From Pseudorhodoferax sp. Leaf265 (GTDB taxonomy: Bacteria; Pseudomonadota; Gammaproteobacteria; Burkholderiales; Burkholderiaceae_C), in contig NZ_LMMT01000034.1 in the NCBI RefSeq assembly GCF_001422365.1, forward strand, positions 2,678 through 66,677: a DNA stretch of 64,000 nt. The letters are read 5' to 3'. Both the position numbers and the translations under genes were made by a program. The notes beneath the pieces were generated by a model. It made no database searches and was not told the origin of the DNA. It saw only the letters and a program-made list of their open reading frames with translations. This document shows, one piece after another, positions 16,275 to 25,192 of the stretch; position 1 is the first letter of the stretch, and the number at the start of each line of letters is the position of its first letter.

Positions 16275-17285
16275 TTGAGTGCCTCATCCCCCCTGGTCAT
16301 CGACACCCATGCCCACGCCATCATGCAGCAGTGGCTGTCTGCGCTCGAGCAGTCCCGCGGACCGGCCGCCGGCCCGCTGCGCATCGCCGGCTCGCCGGTG
16401 CCACCCTGGACGCCCCGGATCCACGTGGACGCGATGGACACCCACGGCATCGGCGCCAGCGTGCTGTCGTGGCCCAGCGCGACCTCGTTCCTGACGGGGC
16501 AGGCCGCGCGGTCGCTGGCCCGCGCCATGAACGAGGAGTTCGCGCAGGCCATCGCCGACCATCCCACCCGTTTCGGTGCCTTCGCGATCCTGCCTTGGGA
16601 CGACATGGACGCGGCCCAGCGCGAGATGGAGTACGCACTGGACGTGCTGCAGCTCGACGGCGTGTCCTCGGCCACGCAGTACCGCGGCACCTACCTGGGG
16701 GCGCCCGCGCACCAGGAGCTGCTGGCCGAGATGAACCGGCGCGCCGTGCCGCTGTTCGTGCATCCCACCACGCCGCCCGGCTTCGACCTGGTCAGCATGG
16801 GCTTGAACGCCGCCCTCATGGAGTTCATGTTCGACTCCACGCGCATGGCGACGCACATGGTGCTGACCGGCTCGAAGGCGCGCTTCCCCAGGATCGACGT
16901 GATCTGCTCGCACGGCGGTGGCACCGTACCCTACCTGGCCCAGCGCATCGGCATGCTGGAGACGCACTTCGGCGCCGGCGAAGGCCGCACCACGCTGACG
17001 GCCGACGAGGTGCAGGCCGGCCTGGCCTCCTTCCACTACGACCTGACCGCCGCCACCTCGGCGGCGCAGCTGGACGCCATCCGTCGGCTGGTGCCGGTGG
17101 AGCAACTGCTGATGGGCTTCGACTACCCCATGATGCCGGAGTGGACCATCCAGCCCGCGCGCCAGCGCTTCGCGCGCTACGAGGGCTTGAACGCGGCGCA
17201 GAAGGCCCGCATCTACAGCGGCAACGCACTGAAGCTGTTGCCCGGCCTGGCGGCGCGCCTGCAGGCGGAGCCGGCGCTGCCATGA
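16275..17285 (+). CDS. Amidohydrolase-family metal-dependent hydrolase/decarboxylase (ACMSD-like)
   Basis: This 336-residue TIM-barrel enzyme has the zinc motif IDTHAHAI at residues 8-15. Later ligands are FVHPTTPPG, CSHGGGT and MGFDYP, the His/His/Asp set of the ACMSD / gamma-resorcylate decarboxylase branch. I set the start at a TTG (16275) with AAGGAG eight bases upstream; the first ATG in frame would remove the HxH motif. Enzymes of this branch decarboxylate or hydrolyse aromatic-derived acids. It is the first gene of an operon with a ThDP enzyme (ATGA overlap) and an extradiol-type VOC protein. Confidence 0.85.
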   Translation: MSASSPLVIDTHAHAIMQQWLSALEQSRGPAAGPLRIAGSPVPPWTPRIHVDAMDTHGIGASVLSWPSATSFLTGQAARSLARAMNEEFAQAIADHPTRFGAFAILPWDDMDAAQREMEYALDVLQLDGVSSATQYRGTYLGAPAHQELLAEMNRRAVPLFVHPTTPPGFDLVSMGLNAALMEFMFDSTRMATHMVLTGSKARFPRIDVICSHGGGTVPYLAQRIGMLETHFGAGEGRTTLTADEVQAGLASFHYDLTAATSAAQLDAIRRLVPVEQLLMGFDYPMMPEWTIQPARQRFARYEGLNAAQKARIYSGNALKLLPGLAARLQAEPALP

Positions 17286-18844
17286 CCCCGCAACCATCGA
17301 CCGGCGCCCAGAGCATGGTGCGCACGCTGGTGGCCTGCGGCGTGGACGTCTGCTTCGCCAACCCCGGCACTTCCGAGATGCACTTCATGGACGCGCTGGA
17401 CACCGTGCCCGGCGTGCGTGGCGTGCTGGGCCTGTTCGAAGGCGTGGTCACCGGCGCGGCCGACGGTTATGCGCGCATGGCCGACCGGCCGGCCGCGACC
17501 CTGCTGCACCTGGGCCCGGGCCTGGCCAATGCCGCGGCGAACATCCACAACGCGCGCCGGGCCCGCTCGCCGATGGTCAACATCGTGGGCGAACATGCGA
17601 GCAGCCACCTGCAGCACGACGCACCGCTGACCTCGGACATCGCGGGCATCGCCCGGCCGTTCTCGGACTGGGTGCACACGGTGGCAGGCGCCGGCACCGC
17701 CGCGGCCGACACGGCGCGCGCGGTCCGTGCCGCGCGCAGCGCGCCCGGCCAGATCGCCACGCTGATCCTGCCGGCCGATGCGGCCTGGAGCGCCGCAGGA
17801 GATGTCGCGGGGCCGCTGGACGTGCCGGCCCTGGCACCCGCGGACGACGCCGCGCTGCGCCAGGCCGTGGCCGTCCTGCGCTCCGGCGAGCCCACTGCCA
17901 TCGTGATGACGGGCCTGGCGCTGCGCGAGGCGCCCTTGCAGGTCGCCGGGCGCATCGCGGCGGCCACCGGCGCGCAGCTGCTGGCGCAGACCTCCAACGG
18001 CCGTGTCGCACGGGGCGCCGGCCGCGTCGAGGCACGGCGCATTCCCTACGCGGTGGACGCGGCGCTGGCTTTCCTCGCGCCGTTCCGCCACCTGATCCTC
18101 GTCGGCGCGAAGGCGCCGGTGGCCTTCTTCGCCTATCCCGGCAAGCCCAGCGTGCTGACACCGCGGGGCTGCAGCATCCACCAGCTCGCGACCGCGGAGC
18201 AGGACGGCCCCGCGGCGCTGCAGGCGCTGGCCGATGCGCTGGATGCCAGCCACGTGCAGCCCGTGCTGCCGCCCGCGTGGCCGGACGACCCGGCCGCGGA
18301 CGGCCCGCTGAACCCCGCCACCATCGCCGCCGTCGTGGCCGAGCTGCTGCCCGACAACTCCATCGTGGCGGACGAGTCCGTCACCACCGGCCGCGACTTC
18401 TTCCGCCTCACGCGCAGCGCCCGGCCGCACGACTGGCTGCAGGTCACGGGCGGCGCCATCGGCTGCGGCATCCCGCTGGCCTGCGGCGCGGCCATCGCCT
18501 GCCCGGACCGCAAGGTCATCAACCTGGAGGCCGACGGCAGCGCGATGTACACGGTGCAGGGCCTGTGGACGCAGGCGCGCGAGAACCTCGACGTGGTGAC
18601 GGTCGTCCTGAACAACCGCGCCTATGCGACGCTGGCGAAGGAAATGGAGAACGTGGGCATCCCGCGCCCCGGGCCCAAGGCCCTGGCCATGATCGAACTG
18701 CAGCGGCCCGCCATCGACTGGATGGCCGTGGCCCGCACTTTCGGCATCCCGGGGCTGCGCGCCACCACGGTGGCCGAGTTCCGCCGTCACCTGCAGGCGG
18801 CCGTGCGCGAACGCGGCCCGATGCTCATCGAAGTCCAGTGCTGA
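17282..18844 (+). CDS. Thiamine-diphosphate-dependent enzyme (acetolactate synthase / 2-oxoacid decarboxylase family)
   Basis: This 520-residue protein has three domains: a PYR domain with the catalytic Glu in LFEGVVTGAADGYAR (about residue 52), a central domain, and a PP domain with EADGSAMYTVQG as the ThDP/Mg motif and the paired Asn in VVLNNRAYA. It lacks the length of FAD-binding acetolactate synthases at the C-terminus and is nearer the benzoylformate-decarboxylase-like group. A decarboxylation or carboligation of an aromatic 2-oxoacid is plausible. It is coupled to the amidohydrolase by a four-base overlap. Confidence 0.85.
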   Translation: MTPQPSTGAQSMVRTLVACGVDVCFANPGTSEMHFMDALDTVPGVRGVLGLFEGVVTGAADGYARMADRPAATLLHLGPGLANAAANIHNARRARSPMVNIVGEHASSHLQHDAPLTSDIAGIARPFSDWVHTVAGAGTAAADTARAVRAARSAPGQIATLILPADAAWSAAGDVAGPLDVPALAPADDAALRQAVAVLRSGEPTAIVMTGLALREAPLQVAGRIAAATGAQLLAQTSNGRVARGAGRVEARRIPYAVDAALAFLAPFRHLILVGAKAPVAFFAYPGKPSVLTPRGCSIHQLATAEQDGPAALQALADALDASHVQPVLPPAWPDDPAADGPLNPATIAAVVAELLPDNSIVADESVTTGRDFFRLTRSARPHDWLQVTGGAIGCGIPLACGAAIACPDRKVINLEADGSAMYTVQGLWTQARENLDVVTVVLNNRAYATLAKEMENVGIPRPGPKALAMIELQRPAIDWMAVARTFGIPGLRATTVAEFRRHLQAAVRERGPMLIEVQC

Positions 18845-18853
18845 CCCCATCCC

Positions 18854-19426
18854 ATGACGACGCTCCAAACCCAGGACCTGCAGTCCTCGCCGGCCAAGCT
18901 GGCGCACATCGTGTTCAAGACCCGCGACAAGGCCCGCATGCTGCAGTGGTACCGGCAGGTACTGAATGCGCGCATCGTGTTCGACGCCAGCTTCATCGGA
19001 TTCCTGACCTACGACGACGAACACCACCGCGTGGCCGTGATCGAGAGCCCGGACTTCGGTGTGCCGGCTCCCGCGGCCGCAGGCCTGCACCACACGGCCT
19101 TCACCTACGACACGCTGGCCCAGCTGCTGGGCACCTATGTGCGGCTGCGCGACAGCGGCATCCGGCCTGCGCACGCCATCAACCACGGGCCGACCACGTC
19201 CATCTACTACCTGGACCCGGACGGCAACCGGGTGGAGCTGCAGATCGACAACTTCGATTCGGTGGCCGAGGGCCAGGCCTGGTTCGAGTCGCCGGCGTTC
19301 AGCGAGAACCCCATCGGCGTGGACTTCGATCCGGAGGTGCTGTTGCAGCGCTTCCAGGCCGGCGAACCCGAGGCGGCGCTGAAGATGCGCCCGAACATCG
19401 GCCCGCGCGGGCTGCCGATGCGGTGA
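18854..19426 (+). CDS. VOC-family extradiol-dioxygenase-like protein
   Basis: This 190-residue two-module VOC protein carries all three expected metal ligands: His in LAHIVF, His in LHHTAF and Glu in NRVELQ. INHGPTTSIYYLDPDGN is the block shared with extradiol biphenyl-diol dioxygenases and with the paralogue at 12447. A ring-cleavage role fits the operon with the amidohydrolase and ThDP enzyme. It is shorter than most type I extradiol enzymes (about 290 residues), so it may be a single-unit dioxygenase or an isomerase. No ribosome site is obvious, and it may rely on coupling. Confidence 0.8.
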   Translation: MTTLQTQDLQSSPAKLAHIVFKTRDKARMLQWYRQVLNARIVFDASFIGFLTYDDEHHRVAVIESPDFGVPAPAAAGLHHTAFTYDTLAQLLGTYVRLRDSGIRPAHAINHGPTTSIYYLDPDGNRVELQIDNFDSVAEGQAWFESPAFSENPIGVDFDPEVLLQRFQAGEPEAALKMRPNIGPRGLPMR

Positions 19427-19463
19427 GGCCCGCGAGCCGGTCGCCTTTGCACTTCTGAAAGAA

Positions 19464-19498
19464 CAAGAGCCGCGTCCTTCGGAAGGACGCGGCTCTTG
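19464..19498. terminator. Bidirectional hairpin between convergent genes
   Basis: A perfect 16-base stem, CAAGAGCCGCGTCCTT (19464-19479) and its complement (19483-19498), has a three-base loop. It lies between the convergent VOC gene (ends 19426) and FAD monooxygenase (ends 19518). On the minus strand it is followed by TTCTTTC, so it is most convincing as the terminator of the minus operon. Confidence 0.8.
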
Positions 19499-19517
19499 CG
19501 GCGCGTGGCGGACGGTC

Positions 19518-21176
19518 TCAGGCAGCGGTCGATGCGGCCTCGAAAGCCAATCCTTCCAGGCTGGCCTGCAACGCTGCACGGGCCTGCGCATCGCAGCGCT
19601 GCACCACCCGTGCGATGTGGCCATCGGGCCGCACCAGGATGGCACCACCGGCGCGCAGCACGGCCGCGCCCAGCCAGTCGCTCTCGAAATCCACCACCAG
19701 AGGCAAGGCGGCGAGGGTGCATTCCGGCAGGTCCGCCAGCGCGGCGCGCCACTGCGTCGCATGGCCCTGGCAGGCCAGCAGCGTGCACCGCTTCAGGTCC
19801 ACCAGGTCGAGCGTGGAGCGCCGCGCGCCCGCCGCCGTGAACCAGGCATGCGGCAGCCGGGCGCCTGGCGCCAGCGAGGGCGTGTAGTGCAGGGGGTCGG
19901 GTGCTCCCTGCACAGGCGGGCCGTAGGTGAAGCCGAGCTGCATGCCTTCGCTGAGGAAGTGCTCGCGGTGGGTCTCGATCTCTGCGCCCAGCGCGGCGCG
20001 GCCGCCGGCATCCGCCGGGCCCTGGGCCAGCGTGTCGGCGGCCAGCGCGAACAGCCCGGTGAGCTTCTGCGCGTTGTGCACGCTCTGCGCGGTGTTGATG
20101 CGGGCCACGGGCTGCCGCTCGGCCTCGTAGCTCGCGAGCAGCGCCTCGCCGGCGCGACCCTCCAGCACCGCGGCCAGCTTCCACGCCAGATTGTGTGCGT
20201 CCTGGATGCCGGTGTTGAGGCCGAAACCACCGGTGGGCGGAAAGCGGTGGGCCGCATCGCCGACCAGGAAGCAGCGGCCCTGCGCGTAGCGCTCCGCCAC
20301 CTGCGCCGCCATCATCCAGGGCACCACGTGCCGGATCTCGACCGGTACCTGGTCGGTGCCCAGCGCCGCGTGGATCAACCGGCGGCAATGGTCGTGCGTG
20401 TAGTCCGCCCTGTCAAAGGCCTCGGGCGCCACGCGCGGCGTGTAGACCCAGGTGCTGGCCGCGTCGTAGCAGATGAAGGTGCCATGGGCCGCGGGATCGA
20501 GGATCCAGTACAGGACGGCGGGCCGGTCCCGCACCAGCGCGCGCAGGTCGGCCTCGAAGTGGATGGTCACGCGCGGCCGGATCGCGGGAATGCCGTCCAT
20601 CGCGATGCCCAGGACGTCGCGCACCGCGCTGTTGGCACCGTCGGCGGCAACGAGGTGGCTGCCGCTCTCGACATAGGCCCCGTCGGGGGAATCGATCTGC
20701 ACCGTCACGCCCTCGGTGGCCGAGGTGCAGGCCGTGAAGCTGTGGCCGCGGCGGACCTCGATCTCCGGCAGCGTCTGCGCGTGCTGCAGCAGCACGCTTT
20801 CGAACAGCGGCTGCGCTAGGTTCAGCAGCGGCGTGGGGCTGGGGCAGGGCCGCACGGCGTCGTACGGCGTGTCCAGCGGCAGCTTGCCGAACGCGGTACC
20901 GGTCAGCCGATCCAGGAAGCGCGCGCAGTTGCCGTCGGTCTCGTGCGCGGAGAGTTCCCTCAGCGCCTGCACGTCGATGCCGAAGCTGCGGCAGATCTCC
21001 AGGCTGCGGGGGTTGAGCACATGGGCCTTGGGTGCGCTGGACGCGCGCGGCAGCTTCTTCTCGAAAACGACGCAGCGGTGGCCCAGCCGGGCCAGGAAGA
21101 TGGCCATGGCGAGGCCGACAGGACCGCCGCCCACGATCAGCACGCGGGCGTTCTGACAGACAGTGCGCATGGGCAT
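19518..21176 (-). CDS. FAD-dependent aromatic hydroxylase (PheA/TfdB family)
   Basis: This 552-residue flavoprotein monooxygenase has all three family motifs: GGGPVGLAMA (about residues 16-25), a DG motif in LVAADGANSAVR, and the second FAD motif GDAAHRFPPTGGFGLNTGIQD near residue 305. The C-terminal thioredoxin-like domain ends in RPDGHIARV. Members hydroxylate phenolic or polyketide rings using NAD(P)H and oxygen. It is intact, unlike the paralogue at 10.3-11.2 kb. It follows a Bug gene without a gap, so uptake and ring hydroxylation are likely linked. Confidence 0.9.
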   Translation of the reverse strand: MPMRTVCQNARVLIVGGGPVGLAMAIFLARLGHRCVVFEKKLPRASSAPKAHVLNPRSLEICRSFGIDVQALRELSAHETDGNCARFLDRLTGTAFGKLPLDTPYDAVRPCPSPTPLLNLAQPLFESVLLQHAQTLPEIEVRRGHSFTACTSATEGVTVQIDSPDGAYVESGSHLVAADGANSAVRDVLGIAMDGIPAIRPRVTIHFEADLRALVRDRPAVLYWILDPAAHGTFICYDAASTWVYTPRVAPEAFDRADYTHDHCRRLIHAALGTDQVPVEIRHVVPWMMAAQVAERYAQGRCFLVGDAAHRFPPTGGFGLNTGIQDAHNLAWKLAAVLEGRAGEALLASYEAERQPVARINTAQSVHNAQKLTGLFALAADTLAQGPADAGGRAALGAEIETHREHFLSEGMQLGFTYGPPVQGAPDPLHYTPSLAPGARLPHAWFTAAGARRSTLDLVDLKRCTLLACQGHATQWRAALADLPECTLAALPLVVDFESDWLGAAVLRAGGAILVRPDGHIARVVQRCDAQARAALQASLEGLAFEAASTAA

Positions 21177-22184
21177 CTACCCGATGACGATCTTCGCGTC
21201 GCGGATCACGTCGCCCCACAGGCGCCGCTCGCGCGCGAGCCGCTCGCCCATTTCCGCGGGCGATTCTGTCTGCGGGTCGCTGAAGGTGCTGTCCAGCCGC
21301 TGCCTCACGTCGGGCAGTTCGGCGAAGCGGACCAACTCGGCGCTGAGCCGCGCGATGATGGCTGCGGGCGTGCCGGACACGCCGACGAAGCCCAGCCAGA
21401 TGCGCACGTCGATCTGCGGGAAGCCGGCCTCCGCGCAGGTCGGCAGGTTCGGGATGCGCGGGTCGCGTTTGGCGCCGGTGACCGCGATCGGTACCAGCCG
21501 GCCGGCGTCGATCAGCGGCTTGGAATTGCCGTAGCTGTCGGCACCGTAGTCGGCCTCTCCTTTGGCCAGGGCCTGCAGCACGGCGGCGGTGCCGGGGTAG
21601 TTGACGTGTTGGACCTTGATGCCCGCCAACTGGCACAGGTGCTCGTTCGTCAGGTGGCCTACGCTGCCGACGCCGAAGGTGGCGAAGTTGAGTGCACCCG
21701 GGTTCTGCTTGGCATGCGCGATCAGACCGGGCAGGTCGCGGAAGGGCAGGTTCGTGCGGCCGAGGATCAGCGCAGGATAGCTTGTGAAGATGCCCACCGG
21801 TGCGTAGTCGCGCGTGGGGTCGTAGCCTGGGTTCTTCTGCAGCAGCGGCGTGACCACGAAGGTCGAGTTCGATCCGATGAGAAAGGTGTAGCCGTCGGCA
21901 GGGCCGCGCACCAGGGTCTGCGAGGCGATCGACCCGGTGGCGCCGGGGCGGTTCTCCACCACGAAGGGGCTGTTGAACGTGCGGGCGCAATGCTCCGCGA
22001 ACAGTCGCGCGTACAGGTCGGCCGGTCCGCCGGGCGGCGCGGGGACCAGAAAGCGGACCGGACGGCTGGGCCAGTTGCCGCCCTGCGCCAGCGCCGCGCC
22101 ACTGGCCAGCGCGGCCATTGCGCCGACCACCGACCTGCGGGTCCAGGCCATGCCCGCGAGGGCGCCAGATGCCAAACGCTCCAT
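21177..22184 (-). CDS. Bug/TTT family periplasmic binding protein
   Basis: This 335-residue protein has a twin-arginine-like signal region (WTRRSVVGAMAALASG) and probable cleavage after ALA near residue 36. The mature part starts NWPSRPVRFLVPAPPGGPAD and carries PADGYTFLIG. The start at 22184 has AAAGGAG in the expected place. It is the first gene of a two-gene operon with the FAD hydroxylase. The ligand is probably the aromatic acid acted on by that enzyme (inference). Confidence 0.88.
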   Translation of the reverse strand: MERLASGALAGMAWTRRSVVGAMAALASGAALAQGGNWPSRPVRFLVPAPPGGPADLYARLFAEHCARTFNSPFVVENRPGATGSIASQTLVRGPADGYTFLIGSNSTFVVTPLLQKNPGYDPTRDYAPVGIFTSYPALILGRTNLPFRDLPGLIAHAKQNPGALNFATFGVGSVGHLTNEHLCQLAGIKVQHVNYPGTAAVLQALAKGEADYGADSYGNSKPLIDAGRLVPIAVTGAKRDPRIPNLPTCAEAGFPQIDVRIWLGFVGVSGTPAAIIARLSAELVRFAELPDVRQRLDSTFSDPQTESPAEMGERLARERRLWGDVIRDAKIVIG

Positions 22185-22871
22185 CGTGTCTCCTTTGTCT
22201 TCTGATCCGAAAGCGGTGCCAGGAATCGTAGTGACGCAGCTTGCGCACGGGGTATTCGAACTGGACATAGGGTTGATAAAGGCACGTTGGCGCACTCCAA
22301 GCCAACTCGCACGCGGCCAGCTGGGGCTGCACCCGAACCCTGGAGGGCATAGGGTGGCTTCAACCGGTCGTCGCAACACCTCAATCAAGGAGGTGTATGG
22401 GGGCCGACCTGCTGGTCGGATCCAGAAGCTGACAAGGCGTGGTGCGATGCGCTCACCTGGGGCTCCATCGCCAGCATCGACAAGTGCGGTTGGGTGCCCA
22501 GCTCCCCGGCGCGTGCACGCCATGCTGCAGGCGAATTCCCCGTGTCACCACCTACGCGTACATCGGTAGATCGAACGCGCCAGCCTCGCCGCGCGCAAGC
22601 GCCGCAGATGCGGCACGCGGAGAGCGCGTTTGACTTGCGGCAGAGCACAAGCTCGCGTCGCACTGGCTGTTGTGCGGGCGCAGCGAGAAAAGCCGCTTCA
22701 GAAAAATTCCCAGGTTGATGCAGCTCCCGCCGCAACGCCTGGGGCATTTCGGCCAGTTCGCCGGGCACTTTCGGTCATGGTCAATGCCGCGCCGGACTCC
22801 TAACCTCCATGGCATCGGAGCCGAAGGCGGCATGCATCGGTCTGAACCAAATCCGAAGTGGAGACAAGCAA
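22185..22871. other. Long intergenic region without a recognisable gene
   Basis: The 687 bases between the divergent Bug gene (21177-22184) and the reductase gene (22872) hold several short open frames in both directions, none with family resemblance or a convincing ribosome site. CATAGGG occurs near 22264 and again near 22350. It may contain degraded coding sequence, but I cannot name it. The promoters of both flanking operons must lie here. Confidence 0.5.
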
Positions 22872-23861
22872 ATGCAGGAACATCTGGTGCCCAGCCTGGA
22901 CATGGATCTACGGCTCGCCGCCCGCCGGGAGGAGGCGCGCGGCATTGTGTCTTTCGAACTCGTGCATCCGCAGGGCCGCGTGCTGCCGCCGTTCGAAGCC
23001 GGTGCGCACATCCTGGTGCAGGCGGCGCCGGGCATCGCACGTGCCTATTCGCTGTGCAATGACCCGTCCGAGCGGCACCGTTACGTGATCGGGGTGCTGC
23101 GTGCGCCCGATTCGCGTGGCGGTTCGGCGGGCTTGCACGACGCGCTGCACGCCGGCATGGTCGTGCGCACGAGCGGGCCACGCAACGCGTTCGCCCTGGC
23201 GCCGGCTGCCTGCCGCAGCATCCTGTTGGGCGGCGGCATCGGCATCACGCCGCTGCTGGCGATGGCCGCGCACCTGGCGGCCACGCAGGCGGATTTCGTT
23301 CTGCACTACTGCACGCGCGACGCCGGCCGCACCGCGTTCGCGGGCCACATCGCTCAGGCACCGTATGCAAGGCAGGTGCGCTGGCATCGGGATGACGGCC
23401 CGCACGCGCAGCGCTTTGACGCCGCCCAGGCGCTCGGCCGGCCCACGCCCGGAACGCATGTCTACGTGTGCGGCCCGGCGGGCTTCATGGCGCATGCGAT
23501 GTCGACCGCCGCCGGCCTGGGCTGGCCGGCCAGCCAGCTGCACAGCGAGTACTTCACGCCGCCGGAGCCGCCTGCCGGCGCGCCCGCTGCAGACGCCGTG
23601 TTCGACCTGGTGCTGGCTTCGAGCGGCCGCCGCATCGCCGTGGGCGCCGGCCAGAGCGCGGCGCAGGCGCTGCAGGAGGCCGGCGTGCCGCTGGTGATGT
23701 CGTGCGAACAGGGCATCTGCGGCACCTGCGTGACCACCGTGCTGCAAGGCACGCCCGACCACCGCGACCACTACCTCACGGACGAAGACCGGCAGCGCAA
23801 CGATTGCTTCATGCCCTGCCGTTCGCGCGCATGCAGCGCCGAACTGGTGATCGACCTCTGA
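22872..23861 (+). CDS. Phthalate-dioxygenase-reductase-type flavoprotein with 2Fe-2S domain
   Basis: This 329-residue electron-transfer protein has an FMN-binding barrel with ARAYSLCNDP, a nucleotide-binding domain with GGGIGITPLL, and a C-terminal plant-type ferredoxin with cysteines in CEQGICGTC plus a fourth Cys 29 residues later (FMPC). Order and size match VanB/PDR reductases. The start at 22872 has GGAGAC upstream; an in-frame ATG at 22809 is possible. The gene lies 35 bases before a P450, so it probably passes electrons from NADH to that enzyme. It is a paralogue of the reductase at 54154. Confidence 0.9.
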   Translation: MQEHLVPSLDMDLRLAARREEARGIVSFELVHPQGRVLPPFEAGAHILVQAAPGIARAYSLCNDPSERHRYVIGVLRAPDSRGGSAGLHDALHAGMVVRTSGPRNAFALAPAACRSILLGGGIGITPLLAMAAHLAATQADFVLHYCTRDAGRTAFAGHIAQAPYARQVRWHRDDGPHAQRFDAAQALGRPTPGTHVYVCGPAGFMAHAMSTAAGLGWPASQLHSEYFTPPEPPAGAPAADAVFDLVLASSGRRIAVGAGQSAAQALQEAGVPLVMSCEQGICGTCVTTVLQGTPDHRDHYLTDEDRQRNDCFMPCRSRACSAELVIDL

Positions 23862-23896
23862 ATTTCCCCGCTTCCCACAACCAAGGAGACCACACG

Positions 23897-25192
23897 ATGG
23901 GCATTTCCGATCTGGACGGCGAGATCGCCAGCCACCAGCTTTACGCAGACCCGGAGCGCATGCACGCGGTGTTCGACCGCCTGCGGCGCGACGACCCGCT
24001 GCACTGGACCCAGGCCCCCGGCCATCCGCCGTTCTGGGCGGTCAGCAAGCATGCGGACGTGGTCGAGGTCGGCAAGCACCCGGACGTGTTCATCGCCGAG
24101 CCCAAGACCTTCCTGCTCGACGACGAGGACCTGCGCGTCCGCATCGCCGAGACCGCCGCGACCGGCGGCAAGCTCGTGCGCACCATGATCCACATGGACG
24201 ACCCGGACCACAAGAAGTACCGCGGCCTCACCCAGTCGTACTTCATGCCGGCCAACATCAAGCGGCTCGAGGCCATCGTGCAGGACCGCGCCCGGGCCCT
24301 GGTGGGGCGCATGCTCGAGCGCGAGGATGGGTGCGAGTTCTGCAACGAGATCGCAGTCTGGTATCCGCTGCAGATCATCATGACGCTGCTGGCGGTGCCG
24401 GAGAGCGACCACGCCTACCTGCTCAAGCTGACCCAGCAGTTCCTGGCGCCCAAGGACCCCACGCTCAAGCGCGACGGGCCCGAGGCCCAGGGCAAGGGGG
24501 CGGTCGCACGCGAGTACTTCGCCTACTTCGGCAAGATGCTGGCCGAGCGCCGCGCCGCACCGCCGACCGACGACCTGGGTTCGCTCATCGCGCACGCGCA
24601 GGTGGACGGCAAACCGCTGGGCATGATGGAGGCGGTGTCCTACTACGTGATCCTGGCCACCGCCGGGCACGACACCACCAGCTCCTCGATGGGCAGCGGG
24701 CTGTACCACCTGCTGCGCCAGCCCGGCGAGCTGGAGCGCCTGCGCGCGCGGCCCGAGTGGATGCCGTCGGCCGTCGAGGAAATGTTCCGCCACGGCACCC
24801 CGGTCAAGCATTTCGTGCGCACGGCGGCGCGCGACCACGTCCTGCGCGGCCAGACGATCCGTGCCGGCGAAGAGGTGGCATTGATGTACCACTGCGCGAA
24901 CTTCGACGACGAGGTGTTCGAGGATCCACGGGCCTTTCGCATCGATCGCAGCCCGAACCGCCATGTCGCGTTCGGCTTCGGCGTGCACGCCTGCCTCGGC
25001 CAGAACCTGGCACGCGCCAGCATGCGCACCTTCTTCCAGGAACTGCTGGCGCGCACGGCACGGATCGAACTGCTCGGCGATGCGGCCTTCATCGCCAGCA
25101 ACCAGGTCGGTGGCCTGAAGACACTGCATGTGCGGGTGACGCCCGCGGCGGCCACAGCGAAGGCCGCGCAAGGCGAGGGCGCTGCCGCATGA
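23897..25192 (+). CDS. Cytochrome P450
   Basis: This 431-residue soluble P450 has the I-helix oxygen-activating motif AGHDTT near residue 255, the K-helix E-x-x-R in EEMFRHG, and the haem-thiolate loop FGFGVHACLGQ with Cys366. MDDPDHKKYRGL is the usual C-helix region. AAGGAG precedes the start. It should hydroxylate an unactivated carbon of the pathway substrate. It lies between a PDR-type reductase and an aldehyde dehydrogenase, with a four-base overlap to the latter, which suggests oxidation of a methyl or methylene group to alcohol, aldehyde and acid. I cannot assign a CYP family. Confidence 0.93.
   Translation: MGISDLDGEIASHQLYADPERMHAVFDRLRRDDPLHWTQAPGHPPFWAVSKHADVVEVGKHPDVFIAEPKTFLLDDEDLRVRIAETAATGGKLVRTMIHMDDPDHKKYRGLTQSYFMPANIKRLEAIVQDRARALVGRMLEREDGCEFCNEIAVWYPLQIIMTLLAVPESDHAYLLKLTQQFLAPKDPTLKRDGPEAQGKGAVAREYFAYFGKMLAERRAAPPTDDLGSLIAHAQVDGKPLGMMEAVSYYVILATAGHDTTSSSMGSGLYHLLRQPGELERLRARPEWMPSAVEEMFRHGTPVKHFVRTAARDHVLRGQTIRAGEEVALMYHCANFDDEVFEDPRAFRIDRSPNRHVAFGFGVHACLGQNLARASMRTFFQELLARTARIELLGDAAFIASNQVGGLKTLHVRVTPAAATAKAAQGEGAAA

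Noticed and set aside
22185-22871. Possible short genes in the intergenic region
   Set aside because: Several small frames exist on both strands but none has a recognisable domain or ribosome site.
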